64,000 bases of DNA from Epithemia pelagica. Lineage: Eukaryota; Bacillariophyta; Bacillariophyceae; Surirellales; Surirellaceae. Positions 10,758 through 20,321 of this stretch are shown here, in pieces (position 1 is the first letter of the stretch; every line of letters begins with the position of its first letter). The DNA lies in contig OX337233.1 in assembly GCA_946965045.2 (NCBI GenBank), positions 2,914,001 to 2,978,000 on the forward strand, in the 5' to 3' direction. Position numbers and translations under genes: made by a program. The notes below the pieces were generated by a model. It was not told the DNA's origin, searched no databases, and saw nothing but the letters and a program-made list of their open reading frames with translations.

Positions 10758-12914
10758 TCAGTTGTGGCGAGTGAGCGCATCGGGATGAAGGCGAAACCCA
10801 AAAATACGCGGTTCCTGTGGTGGATCAGGACGCCGTACGGGAATGCTACTTAGGGAAAAAGACCTCAAAAACCCTGGAAAAGTGATATGGAACAGTGGGC
10901 CCAAGGTGAGTCCCCATGCGCAGTCCTGAATACATTGGTCCAACGACCATAATGTTTTGTCAACACTGCTGTTCGTCCTGCTGGTGGCGTCGGTACAATC
11001 ACTGTTCCAGTGATGAACCCAATACTTGTGGCATAGTCCGCAATACCGTAAGGACTGACGAGGAGATTGTAGTACTGAGCCATTTTCCTCCAAGTGGTAA
11101 TCGTCCAGGCCAGCTGGTAAAAGGGGCATTCCATGGCAAGTTGGATTAGGGCATCGTCCAAACAGAGGATTCATCGTGGACTCCACAGAGTTTGGAACCT
11201 CATCATTCTCATGGAGAGGGTGGCTTCCTTTGCCGTTTGCGCTGACATGGTTGTTGTTCTCGTTGTTATTGGCATGTAAGAGGAATCGGCGTCGGAGAGC
11301 CTCTAATCCGCGAGGAGAAACAACATAGCGTTGATGAACAAAACAATATAGCACAACTGCGGCCATTTCCACATGCGTGCTGTCCAAGGAACCATGGTTG
11401 GGCAAATTGCCGTCAGCTTCGTCGTGTCCATTCAAATAGTCTTCTTGTTGGGATGTGATGAGCTGCAGCGCCTTCCGATAGAGAGGGAATGATGGCTGTT
11501 GAGGTGGTGGATTCGGTTGCCCAAGAAAGCGATTGCCGCTCACGATATTTGACTGCTCCGTTTTGTAACGTGCGGATTCCGACGCTACAGATGGTCGGTT
11601 CCTCAACGCCGCGGAAGGAGGAGGCAGGGTTCCACTCATTCGATAGACGAGTCGTTCTACAATGGGAGCCAAATGAGACAAATTGAAAGGATCCGTCCAG
11701 AAGTCCAATGGTACCAACATGAGTCGTTCTTCCTTGGCAGCGCGACAGGCGAGTAATTTTCGAACCCACGGGCCAGCCACGGGAGTGGTTGTTCGACTAG
11801 TCGAACTTAAAGACATGGCAGGAGCACTGCGCTTGGATAGGTCGTGCATGGAATGTTGCTCGGACACATCTGGAAAAGTGTTGGCGTGCAGATGTTGTTC
11901 GGGTAAGGTAGGAGCCTGTGATCCCTTCGAAGAACCCGATTTCGAAAACGACTCAGACAAAGGGTGTGACGGTTTCACACGAGGAGACTGCGATGACGTT
12001 ACTATCTCTTCTTCTGTCGTTTTGGTTGTTGCAGATGAACGAGAGGAACCAGGCGTGTCCCGAGAAGAAGTATGGATAGAGTATCGTTGAAACCTATACT
12101 CCTTTGGAATTGGAATCCAATCGATGGAAACCTTCACCCGTTGACGGGTTCCATGGCGAAGGTGTCGTGCTTCTAGACGAGAGCTATCATGTTCGAGCTT
12201 TTGTTTACGACTTTCCATATCCGTTCTTTTGGTACGTTGGTCCAAATTTGACAGCTTGTCTTTCTGTCCATCACCTTTGGTGTTTCGATCTAGAGCGCTA
12301 GGGATCACGTCGGGCGACTTCGTCTGCGTTGGACGCCGGTCCAAAGACGTTTGTCGCTCGTGATTCACATGTTTGCGAAACTCTCTTGAAGATGATGATG
12401 ATGAAGAAGAAGAAAACTTTGGTCGAACCCCTTGCGTTGGAGGTTTCAAGCGTCGCATGCTCCGTCCACTCCCAGGAACAGACACATGACGCGGTTTGTA
12501 GCGCGGTGTCAAGGTATCTTCCTCATCGTCGCTGCTGTCTGTGTGGCTGAACAGGGCCGCCACAATACGTTCTTCTTCTTCTTTTTCATGGTCCGAGACA
12601 AACCAACTATTCGTCTCATCTTCTTCATACGACAAGGAAGATAGGATTGGGTCGTCGGAAGACCAAATGGAACGATATTCATCATCCAGTTCATCGTCTT
12701 CTCCATCTTCCATTTTACTATCCTCCGGAGCCGTATCGAAACTAGAGTACTCATTGAAATGTCGTTCATTCTCGTCATCTGAAAAGGTCGCAGCGACATG
12801 ATGAGATCGTCCTTGTCGTTTTGGACTGTGTGGCTTGGCGTCCGCCAAAATCGAACATAGCCACATCAGCCAGCTGAATCGTAGCACTACCACTGATACC
12901 AAATAGCCTTTCAT
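10758..12914 (-). CDS. CK2 beta-like regulatory subunit with N-terminal extension and apparent signal peptide
   Basis: I take the ATG at 12914, because the open frame upstream has only non-ATG starts. The 718-aa product begins with a hydrophobic leader (MKGYLVSVVVLRFSWLMW) ending near ADA. About 480 residues of acidic, Ser-rich and basic low-complexity sequence follow. The last 200 residues match casein kinase II regulatory subunits: an AVVLYCFVHQRYVVSPRGLE helix block, the zinc ligands C-x4-C in GRCPNPTCHG, and C-x2-C in RYCGLCHKY. After them come a hydrophobic FHITFPGF block and the closing RIFGFRLHPDA. Typical CK2 beta is about 215 aa, cytosolic and nuclear, so this is an atypical paralog. 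Insertions separate the zinc-site halves more than usual. Role as a kinase partner is inferred. Confidence 0.8.
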   Translation of the reverse strand: MKGYLVSVVVLRFSWLMWLCSILADAKPHSPKRQGRSHHVAATFSDDENERHFNEYSSFDTAPEDSKMEDGEDDELDDEYRSIWSSDDPILSSLSYEEDETNSWFVSDHEKEEEERIVAALFSHTDSSDDEEDTLTPRYKPRHVSVPGSGRSMRRLKPPTQGVRPKFSSSSSSSSSREFRKHVNHERQTSLDRRPTQTKSPDVIPSALDRNTKGDGQKDKLSNLDQRTKRTDMESRKQKLEHDSSRLEARHLRHGTRQRVKVSIDWIPIPKEYRFQRYSIHTSSRDTPGSSRSSATTKTTEEEIVTSSQSPRVKPSHPLSESFSKSGSSKGSQAPTLPEQHLHANTFPDVSEQHSMHDLSKRSAPAMSLSSTSRTTTPVAGPWVRKLLACRAAKEERLMLVPLDFWTDPFNLSHLAPIVERLVYRMSGTLPPPSAALRNRPSVASESARYKTEQSNIVSGNRFLGQPNPPPQQPSFPLYRKALQLITSQQEDYLNGHDEADGNLPNHGSLDSTHVEMAAVVLYCFVHQRYVVSPRGLEALRRRFLLHANNNENNNHVSANGKGSHPLHENDEVPNSVESTMNPLFGRCPNPTCHGMPLLPAGLDDYHLEENGSVLQSPRQSLRYCGLCHKYWVHHWNSDCTDATSRTNSSVDKTLWSLDQCIQDCAWGLTLGPLFHITFPGFLRSFSLSSIPVRRPDPPQEPRIFGFRLHPDALTRHN

Positions 12915-13728
12915 GGTCCGCAAAAGTCCAAGGAGGAGAATGCTATTAGTGTGGACCACCCGTTGGTACGCGGTCGATCAATAATGGATGGTGTTGTCAC
13001 TGCTGAGTGATGGCTATCATCTCGTTCTTAACGGCCACCACTTCTCTTCCACAACAGAACAACAACAAACAAGGTTCTATGTTGCGAGAAGTGGTGCAGT
13101 CCCCGTCACTGCCTTGCCAGTTGCCATGGTGGCCGAGACTTTGGGAGTTGTGGGTTGATGTGTGTGGCTCTATTGGCTATGTTTCGTGACAGTTGACAAT
13201 CTATTTCATTCCTGTGTACGTGGCGGTGGACAGACGATCCGGCTTTGGTCACGAGTCACGAGTCACGACTAATCGTTCCCTTCCACTTACGTGACTGGAA
13301 AGCGGAGGGAATCATTCATGATAGTGGTGTACGAGTCATTGTACAGTCAGTGTAGCTGTGACTGAAACTTGTGCAAAGTCTCCCCCAGCTCCACGCGCGA
13401 ACAGCTCTGTCGCTCGCTGGATTCTTCTCGTGGTTGCTCCGAAGTCGGCAACACCTTTGCAAACAGAGGAAACAAGAACCAAGAACGACAGTGTGGCGGT
13501 AATGATATGAATCGCTAGCACTTGTCTTCCAACACATTCGTGATATCGCGGGTCTTTTGTCTTGGAGAGACCCTCGCGACTTGTGTGGTTTCCCAAATCT
13601 TTTTGTGCTCATAAATTGCTTCCTGGTCCAAAGTGTAACGCTCCACTTTGCCCACACAGACGACGTCCTTTCGTTCCTACAGGACTTTGTATCGCAAGGA
13701 AGGACATCAACAAACTATACCGACTACC
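12915..13728. other. Intergenic region between divergent genes
   Basis: These 814 bases lie between two divergent starts (12914 minus, 13729 plus). Short overlapping frames exist but show no domain. The right part (13600-13728) is likely the leader of the membrane-protein gene. A CACGAGTCACGAGTCACGACT direct repeat lies near 13250-13270. Confidence 0.4.
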
Positions 13729-14733
13729 ATGGTTGGGACGAGCATGCGTTCTTCCAACACGCAGGTTACCACCATTGTGGATCAAAACGAGTTTGAGAAA
13801 CAGCAAACCACCGAAGTGACTGAACTCTCCAAGCAAATTCTTACCTTGGCGAGCTCTTCTCACCATGGACCACAAGATGGGACACGGCAGAAAAAGAAGC
13901 ACCGAACAAAATCCACCGCCCACAGCCGCAAAACACGACGGACTGCCCAACCGGCAAACAAGGAAGATGTGGTTGCCGCCAAGCAGTCGATGCATCAGAG
14001 GGCGAGTGGAAACAGTGACACCAGTCCATCCCGTTTAAACAGCAACAACGCCGGATCCCTACGCAGCCAATCGAACGAAACACCGAACGCAGAAGTCGAA
14101 CAAGAGCAGGAGGCTTTCGAAACTGAACCACAAGGGGGACTGGAACAGGAAACAACAACAAGTGCGGAGGAACATCAAGGCACTACTGATTCGGCTCTTA
14201 TTACTGCCACCATTGCCGAATCGGATGAACAAGTGGAAGAACGAGTACGGCAACAAATTTTAAGCCAAGCTGTTCAAGCAGAGGTTCTCGTTGTGCATCG
14301 TGTGGAATCGTCTGGCACAGTGTGTGAAACAACAGATGTGGAAAAAGGACGGGTGAAGGACAAGGACGGCTCATCGGTGCTGCATTCCTCCTCCAAGGAC
14401 AAGACAAAAATTACAGAGACGGCACAGAAAAATCGCTTTCGACTCATGTCTCTGTTACTTCTTGTGGCCCTTGGTGTCGTGGGAGGTGTCTTGGTTGGAG
14501 TGGTATTGGGACTTGATCGTGGGTCCAATGACGAGGACAACAACAACAACACTTTGTCAGCATCTCGTCCTCCTCCGCCAAGTGACACTCGTAAGGGCGA
14601 TGAGGGTAAACCCAAATCCAACGACGATAGAGGCGATGGGGGTAAACCCAAATCCAACGACGATAGAGATGATAGGAAACCTCCCAAGCAGCAGCCTCGC
14701 CAACAACCACCACCACCACCACCTCCAAACTGA
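13729..14733 (+). CDS. Single-span membrane protein with disordered N-terminus
   Basis: The frame is open from 13648 but only by a TTG; the first ATG, in an ACCATGG context, is at 13729 and gives 334 aa. The first 235 residues are polar and low in complexity, rich in Gln, Glu, Thr and Ser. One strong membrane helix follows at about residues 240-265 (LMSLLLLVALGVVGGVLVGV), preceded by basic NRFR, which suggests that the N-terminus is cytosolic. The C-terminal tail of about 70 residues has two copies of GKPKSNDDR and ends in a run of prolines. The plan resembles the stem of diatom membrane LRR proteins, but no LRR is present here. Function unknown. Confidence 0.6.
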   Translation: MVGTSMRSSNTQVTTIVDQNEFEKQQTTEVTELSKQILTLASSSHHGPQDGTRQKKKHRTKSTAHSRKTRRTAQPANKEDVVAAKQSMHQRASGNSDTSPSRLNSNNAGSLRSQSNETPNAEVEQEQEAFETEPQGGLEQETTTSAEEHQGTTDSALITATIAESDEQVEERVRQQILSQAVQAEVLVVHRVESSGTVCETTDVEKGRVKDKDGSSVLHSSSKDKTKITETAQKNRFRLMSLLLLVALGVVGGVLVGVVLGLDRGSNDEDNNNNTLSASRPPPPSDTRKGDEGKPKSNDDRGDGGKPKSNDDRDDRKPPKQQPRQQPPPPPPPN

Positions 14734-14928
14734 GCGAACCAGACTACCAACAACGCACCACTGTGCTTCTCAAATCAAACTATAATAGAACATTCATTGA
14801 AATTCTTGTAGCTAGTTTCAAGTCCCACGAGGCCGTGCAACAACTTTGCTCTCGAACGAGCACCCAACTCATGGTAGAAATGGTGGTCCTTCATTCACTG
14901 CACCTCCTGCAGTTGTCTAGAATCACTC

Positions 14929-15690
14929 TTAACCTTCCTTCTCGACACATTCTCCCTCACTGACTGGACCCTTTAGTTTCGTGGCAAGCTCTTTCAAGGC
15001 AACAAGCTGCTCCACAATTCTGTCTTGTGCCTGTTGACTGGTCAGTTCTTTTGTTTCCTTGTCAAAGGTTCCATCAAATGCATTGAACATGACCTCGGGC
15101 TTGTTCAAGACAAAGAGATCGAGAAATACGGCCACTTGACGCAAATGGTACTGCGCTCTGCTTCCCTTCATGCCTCCACCTGCACTCAATATAGCGGCGG
15201 CCTTGCCCTTGAAGCCAAAATTTTTGGGGAGTCTCGAACCCCAATCCAATGCATTCTTGAGAGCGGGAGCAATGGAATAATTGTACTCGGGCGAAGCAAA
15301 CACAAAGGCATCGGCCTTGGTCATTTGGTCCAGCAACTTGATGACCGATTCCGGCTTGTCGTCTTCTGTATCGGTGTTGAGAAATGGAATTTGGGACAAA
15401 TCGGCAATGTCAAACTCCATGCCATGGTTGGGAGCTTGCGAGGCCATGTATTTCAAGGCGGACATGTTGGTCGACGACTGCCGTAAGCTGCCACAGATTC
15501 CCAGCACTTTCATGATTGGAGTAGACATTTTCATCTTCTTGTTGTCGTGATTATGAGTGGATTCCATTGGAGTTGGAGTTGTGGGTTGTTGTGGATGGCT
15601 GGTTTGGATCAATCTCCTTCGACTTCCGACGGCCACGACGTGTGTGTGCTTGTTCTCTCGAAGATTCGATCGAATTCTCACCACCTTCAT
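14929..15690 (-). CDS. NADPH-dependent FMN reductase family protein
   Basis: The C-terminal part is a flavodoxin-like NADPH:FMN reductase of the chromate/azo-reductase type. It contains VLGICGSLRQSSTN (FMN phosphate loop) at about residues 62-75, the family signature SPEYNYSIAPALKNALDWGS at about 130-150, and AAAILSAGGGMKGSRAQYHL. These enzymes reduce FMN or quinones with NADPH, usually as soluble oligomers. The frame begins at an ATG (15690), but the first 60 residues are basic and unstructured; further ATGs at about residues 42, 53, 55 and 60 could be the real start. The extension could be a targeting peptide, which I cannot decide. Its 3' end faces the membrane-protein gene ending at 14733. 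Confidence 0.88.
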   Translation of the reverse strand: MKVVRIRSNLRENKHTHVVAVGSRRRLIQTSHPQQPTTPTPMESTHNHDNKKMKMSTPIMKVLGICGSLRQSSTNMSALKYMASQAPNHGMEFDIADLSQIPFLNTDTEDDKPESVIKLLDQMTKADAFVFASPEYNYSIAPALKNALDWGSRLPKNFGFKGKAAAILSAGGGMKGSRAQYHLRQVAVFLDLFVLNKPEVMFNAFDGTFDKETKELTSQQAQDRIVEQLVALKELATKLKGPVSEGECVEKEG

Positions 15691-16565
15691 CCATCTCGTA
15701 ACGCTGTTAGGTCACACTAAACACGCACTTCTCCAATTGTCTATCTACCCCAGCAATAACTACCTCTTCTCCTCTAGTGTTGCCGTTTGCCATAGGGAGC
15801 GACCGTGTCCATTGTCCATAGTCCAAAGTCCAAATCCAAACGGCTCCAACACCATCCGTGTATCTGCGTAACACAAAAGAGTGGCCCCTATACTTTCTAT
15901 CGTCTCTACTTTTGAGCATCCAGCAACACGAGTAAAACAGACTTTCTACATGAAAATCCCACCTGCTGTCTCCAGTTCCAGGTTCCAGTGCGAATTGATA
16001 AGGTTAACTATGTTGTACTGAGGCAATGACATTGACAATAGTCGATGAACACTACTCCATCCCTAGTCTACTCCTAGGAGTATATCATATCTCTTCAAGC
16101 ATCTACTCCTACTTTATGCCAAGATAGCTAGAGGTAGTAATGCGGAAGTTGGGTGGGGCGATGAACATGAGAAAGACCCTCGGACTTTCTTCCCAATTTC
16201 TTGTACTTGCATTGCAGCGACTGAATCTACTATAATGAATTTTGTACCATACCGAATGAAATAGTAGGTATTGTGGTGCGCCACGCATATGTCCCTGACA
16301 TTTTCCATGTCCTATTCAATGTCCTATCCTCTACAAAGTACTATCCTTTGACTGTTGTACAGTTTATGCCCATAGTCCGTGCGACCAATCGCCACGAGCC
16401 ACGAGCCACCCACACTTGCCGTTCGGGTTTCGGCATGGTTGGTTTTCGGATTGCGCGGCGTCCCTCCTTCTTTGTGGCACAAATAATTGGACGCGCCCAT
16501 AATTATCCGGGTGTAATACTCGAAAACATTCCCATTCTGGAGTTTTTCATCGTTTGGATGCGACC
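15691..16565. other. Intergenic region with a 14-bp palindrome
   Basis: These 875 bases lie between divergent genes. No gene-like frame is seen. A perfect palindrome TACTCCTAGGAGTA lies at 16069-16082, and related CTACTCCTA half-sites follow at about 16101-16110. Confidence 0.4.
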
Positions 16566-18005
16566 ATGGAGGCGTCATCCCTAACAAATCATGCTAGTAA
16601 TAGCAATGTCGCGCTTCACCACTTTGCTGCTCCCGAACGGTCACTGGGCGAGGCGACCGATGGGGCAGACGGAAACTCTTCCTCTTCCCAAGCAGCGAGC
16701 CAGATCGGTATCAGTAACCCTCCTTTAAATCCAATGGCATTGAATGGCATTCCTCCTCCCAACCTATCACCAGCTATTGTGGAACCCGCCCTGTCGACAC
16801 TGCTACCAACGCTACCCACTCAGTCCCAATGCTCATTATTAAATGTTCCATCGTCCTTGGTTGCAATGTCACAGTTACTCTCGCAGCAGCAACAACAACA
16901 AACCAATGGCATTCAAATGTCTCCCGAAGAGCAAGCTGCCGCTTTGGCCTTGTCTCTGGGCGCAAATCCCAATCCACAACTTCACAATTTGATTCCTGCA
17001 CACTTACAATCCTTGTCACTGGCGCAATCGCTGAATGGCACGCCCGGTTATCCATCGGCACTTATTCCTCCACCGCAACAACCACCACCACATGCTCTGG
17101 GCACTTTGGGGGCCGCATCCTTGAATCCCCTTCTTCCCGTTGCTGCAGCAGCATCTGGTCTGGCACTCCCCACGAGCATTCCTCTGACCGTACAAGATCG
17201 ACCCATGTCGCTTCCGGTATACAATGGGGTCAATCCCAATTATCCTGGCTTGCGCGTCCTCAACAACAGTCCACCCATGTTTTGTGTGGAAAACTTTTTG
17301 ACGCCCTTTGAATGCAGCTTTTTGATACAAGTGGCGCAAGACTCGTTTGGACCGGCTCCAGTCGTGGGCAAGGGAGCCGGCGAAGTGAGTCCCAGTCGGA
17401 CCAGCAGTACCTGTTATTTGGCACGAGAAGATGTCCCCGATATGATGCGCAAAATATCCTTGCTCACCGGCAAACCGATGGAACACTGTGAATTGCCACA
17501 AGTAGGTCGGTACTTTCCAACCCAACAGTATTTGCAGCATTTTGATGCCTTTGATTTGTCTACCGAAGATGGTTGTCGCTTTGCCTCCAATGGTGGACAA
17601 CGGACCATTACAGTCTTGATTTATCTCAACTCGGTCATGCGTGGTGGTGCGACACGATTTCCAGCTCTCAATATGGAAGTGCAACCCCGTCAAGGCATGG
17701 CCTTGGTGTTTTTTCCAGCCACGGTCGATGGTCTGTTGGACAAAATGGCGCTCCATGCGGCTCTGCCCGCCATTGATACCAAATATGTCAGTCAATGTTG
17801 GATTCGGCAGTCGACCTACAATGGACAACCTAGCAAACGATTGCCCGCCACCTTGGGCAAACCCTTTCATCATTTGCCGGAACCACCCAAAACCGCCTTG
17901 GTACAACCACCACCACCACCACCACTTCTTCCCCTTGCGGCTCCCTTTGGTGGCGACGCGGCAACGGCCTTGAATCATCTCCAACCACCACGATCCTCCT
18001 TTTAA
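16566..18005 (+). CDS. Prolyl 4-hydroxylase-like 2-oxoglutarate/Fe(II) dioxygenase
   Basis: I use the ATG at 16566 (479 aa); the frame is open slightly upstream only by a TTG. Residues 1-230 are low complexity, rich in Pro, Gln, Ala and Leu, with a QQQQQQ run and no clear signal peptide. The catalytic domain (about 240-420) carries the iron triad and 2-oxoglutarate lysine in the expected order: H-F-D in YLQHFDAFD near residue 325, then the distal His in KMALHAALP near 396 and Lys in IDTKYVSQCWIR near 406. GGATRFPAL is a typical P4H core strand. Substrate unknown; a proline or other side chain in proteins is the family norm. The C-terminus is Pro-rich. Confidence 0.85.
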   Translation: MEASSLTNHASNSNVALHHFAAPERSLGEATDGADGNSSSSQAASQIGISNPPLNPMALNGIPPPNLSPAIVEPALSTLLPTLPTQSQCSLLNVPSSLVAMSQLLSQQQQQQTNGIQMSPEEQAAALALSLGANPNPQLHNLIPAHLQSLSLAQSLNGTPGYPSALIPPPQQPPPHALGTLGAASLNPLLPVAAAASGLALPTSIPLTVQDRPMSLPVYNGVNPNYPGLRVLNNSPPMFCVENFLTPFECSFLIQVAQDSFGPAPVVGKGAGEVSPSRTSSTCYLAREDVPDMMRKISLLTGKPMEHCELPQVGRYFPTQQYLQHFDAFDLSTEDGCRFASNGGQRTITVLIYLNSVMRGGATRFPALNMEVQPRQGMALVFFPATVDGLLDKMALHAALPAIDTKYVSQCWIRQSTYNGQPSKRLPATLGKPFHHLPEPPKTALVQPPPPPPLLPLAAPFGGDAATALNHLQPPRSSF

Positions 18006-18430
18006 CCGAGAGTGGCACACTACAGACTTGGAATCTGACAAAGGGAGGAGGAGGAGGATGACGATCCGTTTGGGTTATCATGGTCGCTGGAAACAACACC
18101 AGACGTGTTGCATCTGGGTTTCACAGCGACTCTTGGATTGGATCCATCCCTCCCTCTCTATATACCAATAGCGTTTCGTTCATACCGCGGAGTTCTTCTA
18201 GTCATACGATTCCAGGTGAACATATTCTCTTTTTTGTAAATGCAGACTCTCCGAACTTTGTATTCCTAGGAGTAGCTAAGAGTAGGTTTCCTTTAGATTG
18301 TCCATGGTAGACTTTTTCATCGTTTTGTGTGACTGGCACGCATAGTTTTCGCGACCAAATTTTAGTATCTTTCGAACCTTTTCGAACTTTTCGAACACAA
18401 GTCAAAAGTATCTTCTATTGAGGACGAAAG
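18006..18430. other. Spacer between dioxygenase and cyclase genes
   Basis: No coding signal. A CTCTATATACC stretch near 18156 could be a TATA-like element, but it lies 270 bp from the next start. A TCCTAGGAGTA motif near 18267 resembles the palindrome at 16069. Confidence 0.35.
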
Positions 18431-19967
18431 ATGTCAATGTTATTGTCCCTGGACCACCTGGAGCTGAGTTCCTCATGGTGGTGGCCTATGGCATGTGTCG
18501 TAACTCTAGTGACGTCTCTGGTGTCGGCCTATTGGATTTTTCGGTCCAGTGTTCGTGACTTTCCACACCACCGAGACACTCTAGTGCCAACCACCTTGAC
18601 CCACCTCCATGAATGGTTGCATCTGCAAGCGATGGATTTGAGTGAACAAGAGATCCCCATTGAATACGGCCAAAAACTCAATGAATTGGGAGTTCCGGTC
18701 GACCGTGTCTTTATTGCCGCTGTAGTACTTCACCCCCAAACCTATGCCAAAATTTGCAAATGGGAACGAGACAACCAAGCACAACCAGTCCTGTGGAATT
18801 CCTTTACTCGAGCGGAAATGGTGGCATGGTTTGAAGAACGAGGTACGTAGGAATGGAAGTGGACGATTGTTTGCGGCAGAGTGGGTGGAGAGAGTAACTC
18901 ACTCGATAAGTCGCGCACATACATACGCAACAAACGATAATGACATTTGGGATTTTATTACATTAGACGGAGACGAGCCAATGGCACGACTGTATCATGG
19001 TGCCTCGTCCTTGCGCATCCAAGTGACCGATTCCGATTTACCCCAAGACTGTGAATGGATGAAACGCGATGGGTATACCGAAATGTATGGCCTTCCCTTT
19101 CATCGCAAGGTGACCAAGAGACTGGATCTTTTGGACGATATGCAAGGGGGCTTTACCTGGACCACGAAACGACCCGGAGGCTTTACCGACGAGCACCGAG
19201 CTATTCTGGATGGCCATAGTATTGACTTGACCACCATTATGAGATATCGCATTAGCAAACTCAATTGCGAATCGCTGTTACAGGCCTATCTCGGCCATGA
19301 TGCTGGCTCCCGAGTATGCTCGGGAGATATTTGTCGAGGAGAGGGATTGGTCATTCGAAGTGTCGTGTGGTTTAGTGATATTCGAGGATTTACTCACATG
19401 TCGTGTCATTCTTCACGACGACAAGTCATTGACGTTATCAATGGTGTCTTTGAGGCGACCCATGCCAGTGTCCAGGCACAGGGAGGTCAAATTCTCAAAT
19501 TTATGGGGGATGGGATCATGGCCATTTTCTCGGATTCCAGTCATGGATTCCAACGCGATTCCTTGTCCGCCAAGGAACGTGCGGAATTGGACACGTCTCA
19601 TGGAGCGCTGCTGTGTCAACGTGCCCAAAAGGCGGCATGTGATTTGCAGCAGCGCTTGTCCCAGCTCCAACAGGAACGAGAGGCACAGGGATTGCATGGA
19701 GCATCCGTAGGAATTGGGTTACACTATGGTGACGTTTCGTATGGGAATGTGGGAGCGACCGACCGATTGGATTTCACAGTTATTGGTCGAGCGGTCAATT
19801 TGGCAAGTCGCATTGAAGGACTGTGTTCCAAATTACAAGCCCGAGTTTTGGCATCGCAACAATTTGTCGACTTACTTGGAAGCAACAACGTGGCTTGGAA
19901 AAATCGTGGGGAATTTGAACTGAAAGGCATTGGGGATCCTGTTTCTGTGTATGAACTTTGCGACTAA
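18431..19967 (+). CDS. Class III adenylyl cyclase with one N-terminal membrane span
   Basis: Two exons (18431-18842 and 18967-19967) are joined by a 124-nt GT-AG intron that restores the frame at ...ERDGDEP; the product is 470 aa. One hydrophobic segment (WWWPMACVVTLVTSLVSAYWIF) lies at about residues 16-38. The catalytic domain is at about 265-425. Metal-binding Asp residues occur in VVWFSDIRGFT and in FMGDGIMAIF. The Lys of ILKFMGDG and the Asp of DFTVIGRAVN sit where adenylyl cyclases hold adenine, so ATP rather than GTP is the likely substrate. VNLASRIE supplies the transition-state Asn and Arg. One catalytic domain means it must dimerise. The region between span and catalytic domain has no named sensor that I recognise. 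Confidence 0.87.
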
Positions 19968-20321
19968 TCAGCAGCCCGCCAGGGGCATCCTTGTATGGGA
20001 CTGAAATGACTGACATCCTTGGCTTTGATGTATCCATGGCAGATTGGGGAAATCAGATGGCTAGTTTCTTCTCGAAACTTGGGCATGTCGGGTTTTCTTG
20101 CGTTGCTGATCTCTCATACATACAACGCCTTTGACGCAAAACTAAATCTGCCAGAGGGAGTGGATCCAATGCCAACGAATCGCATTCTTGCATTTGATCA
20201 GGACTTTGATCCCTGGAAAAAGCACCGTCAATTCCAATCCGGAACGCAGAGTTCTGGTGGATGGAACATGTCGATTTCAAAGGGTTGTGATGATATCAGT
20301 TACGCTAATTTATCATCAATT
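19968..20321. other. Convergent 3' spacer
   Basis: These 354 bases lie between converging stops. A 114-codon plus-strand frame crossing it overlaps the next gene's end and has no domain; I treat it as chance. Confidence 0.4.

Noticed and set aside
17016-18041. 341-codon frame antisense to the dioxygenase
   Set aside because: It is a shadow of the real gene, with Gly/Trp-rich composition caused by the antisense of Pro- and Gln-rich codons.
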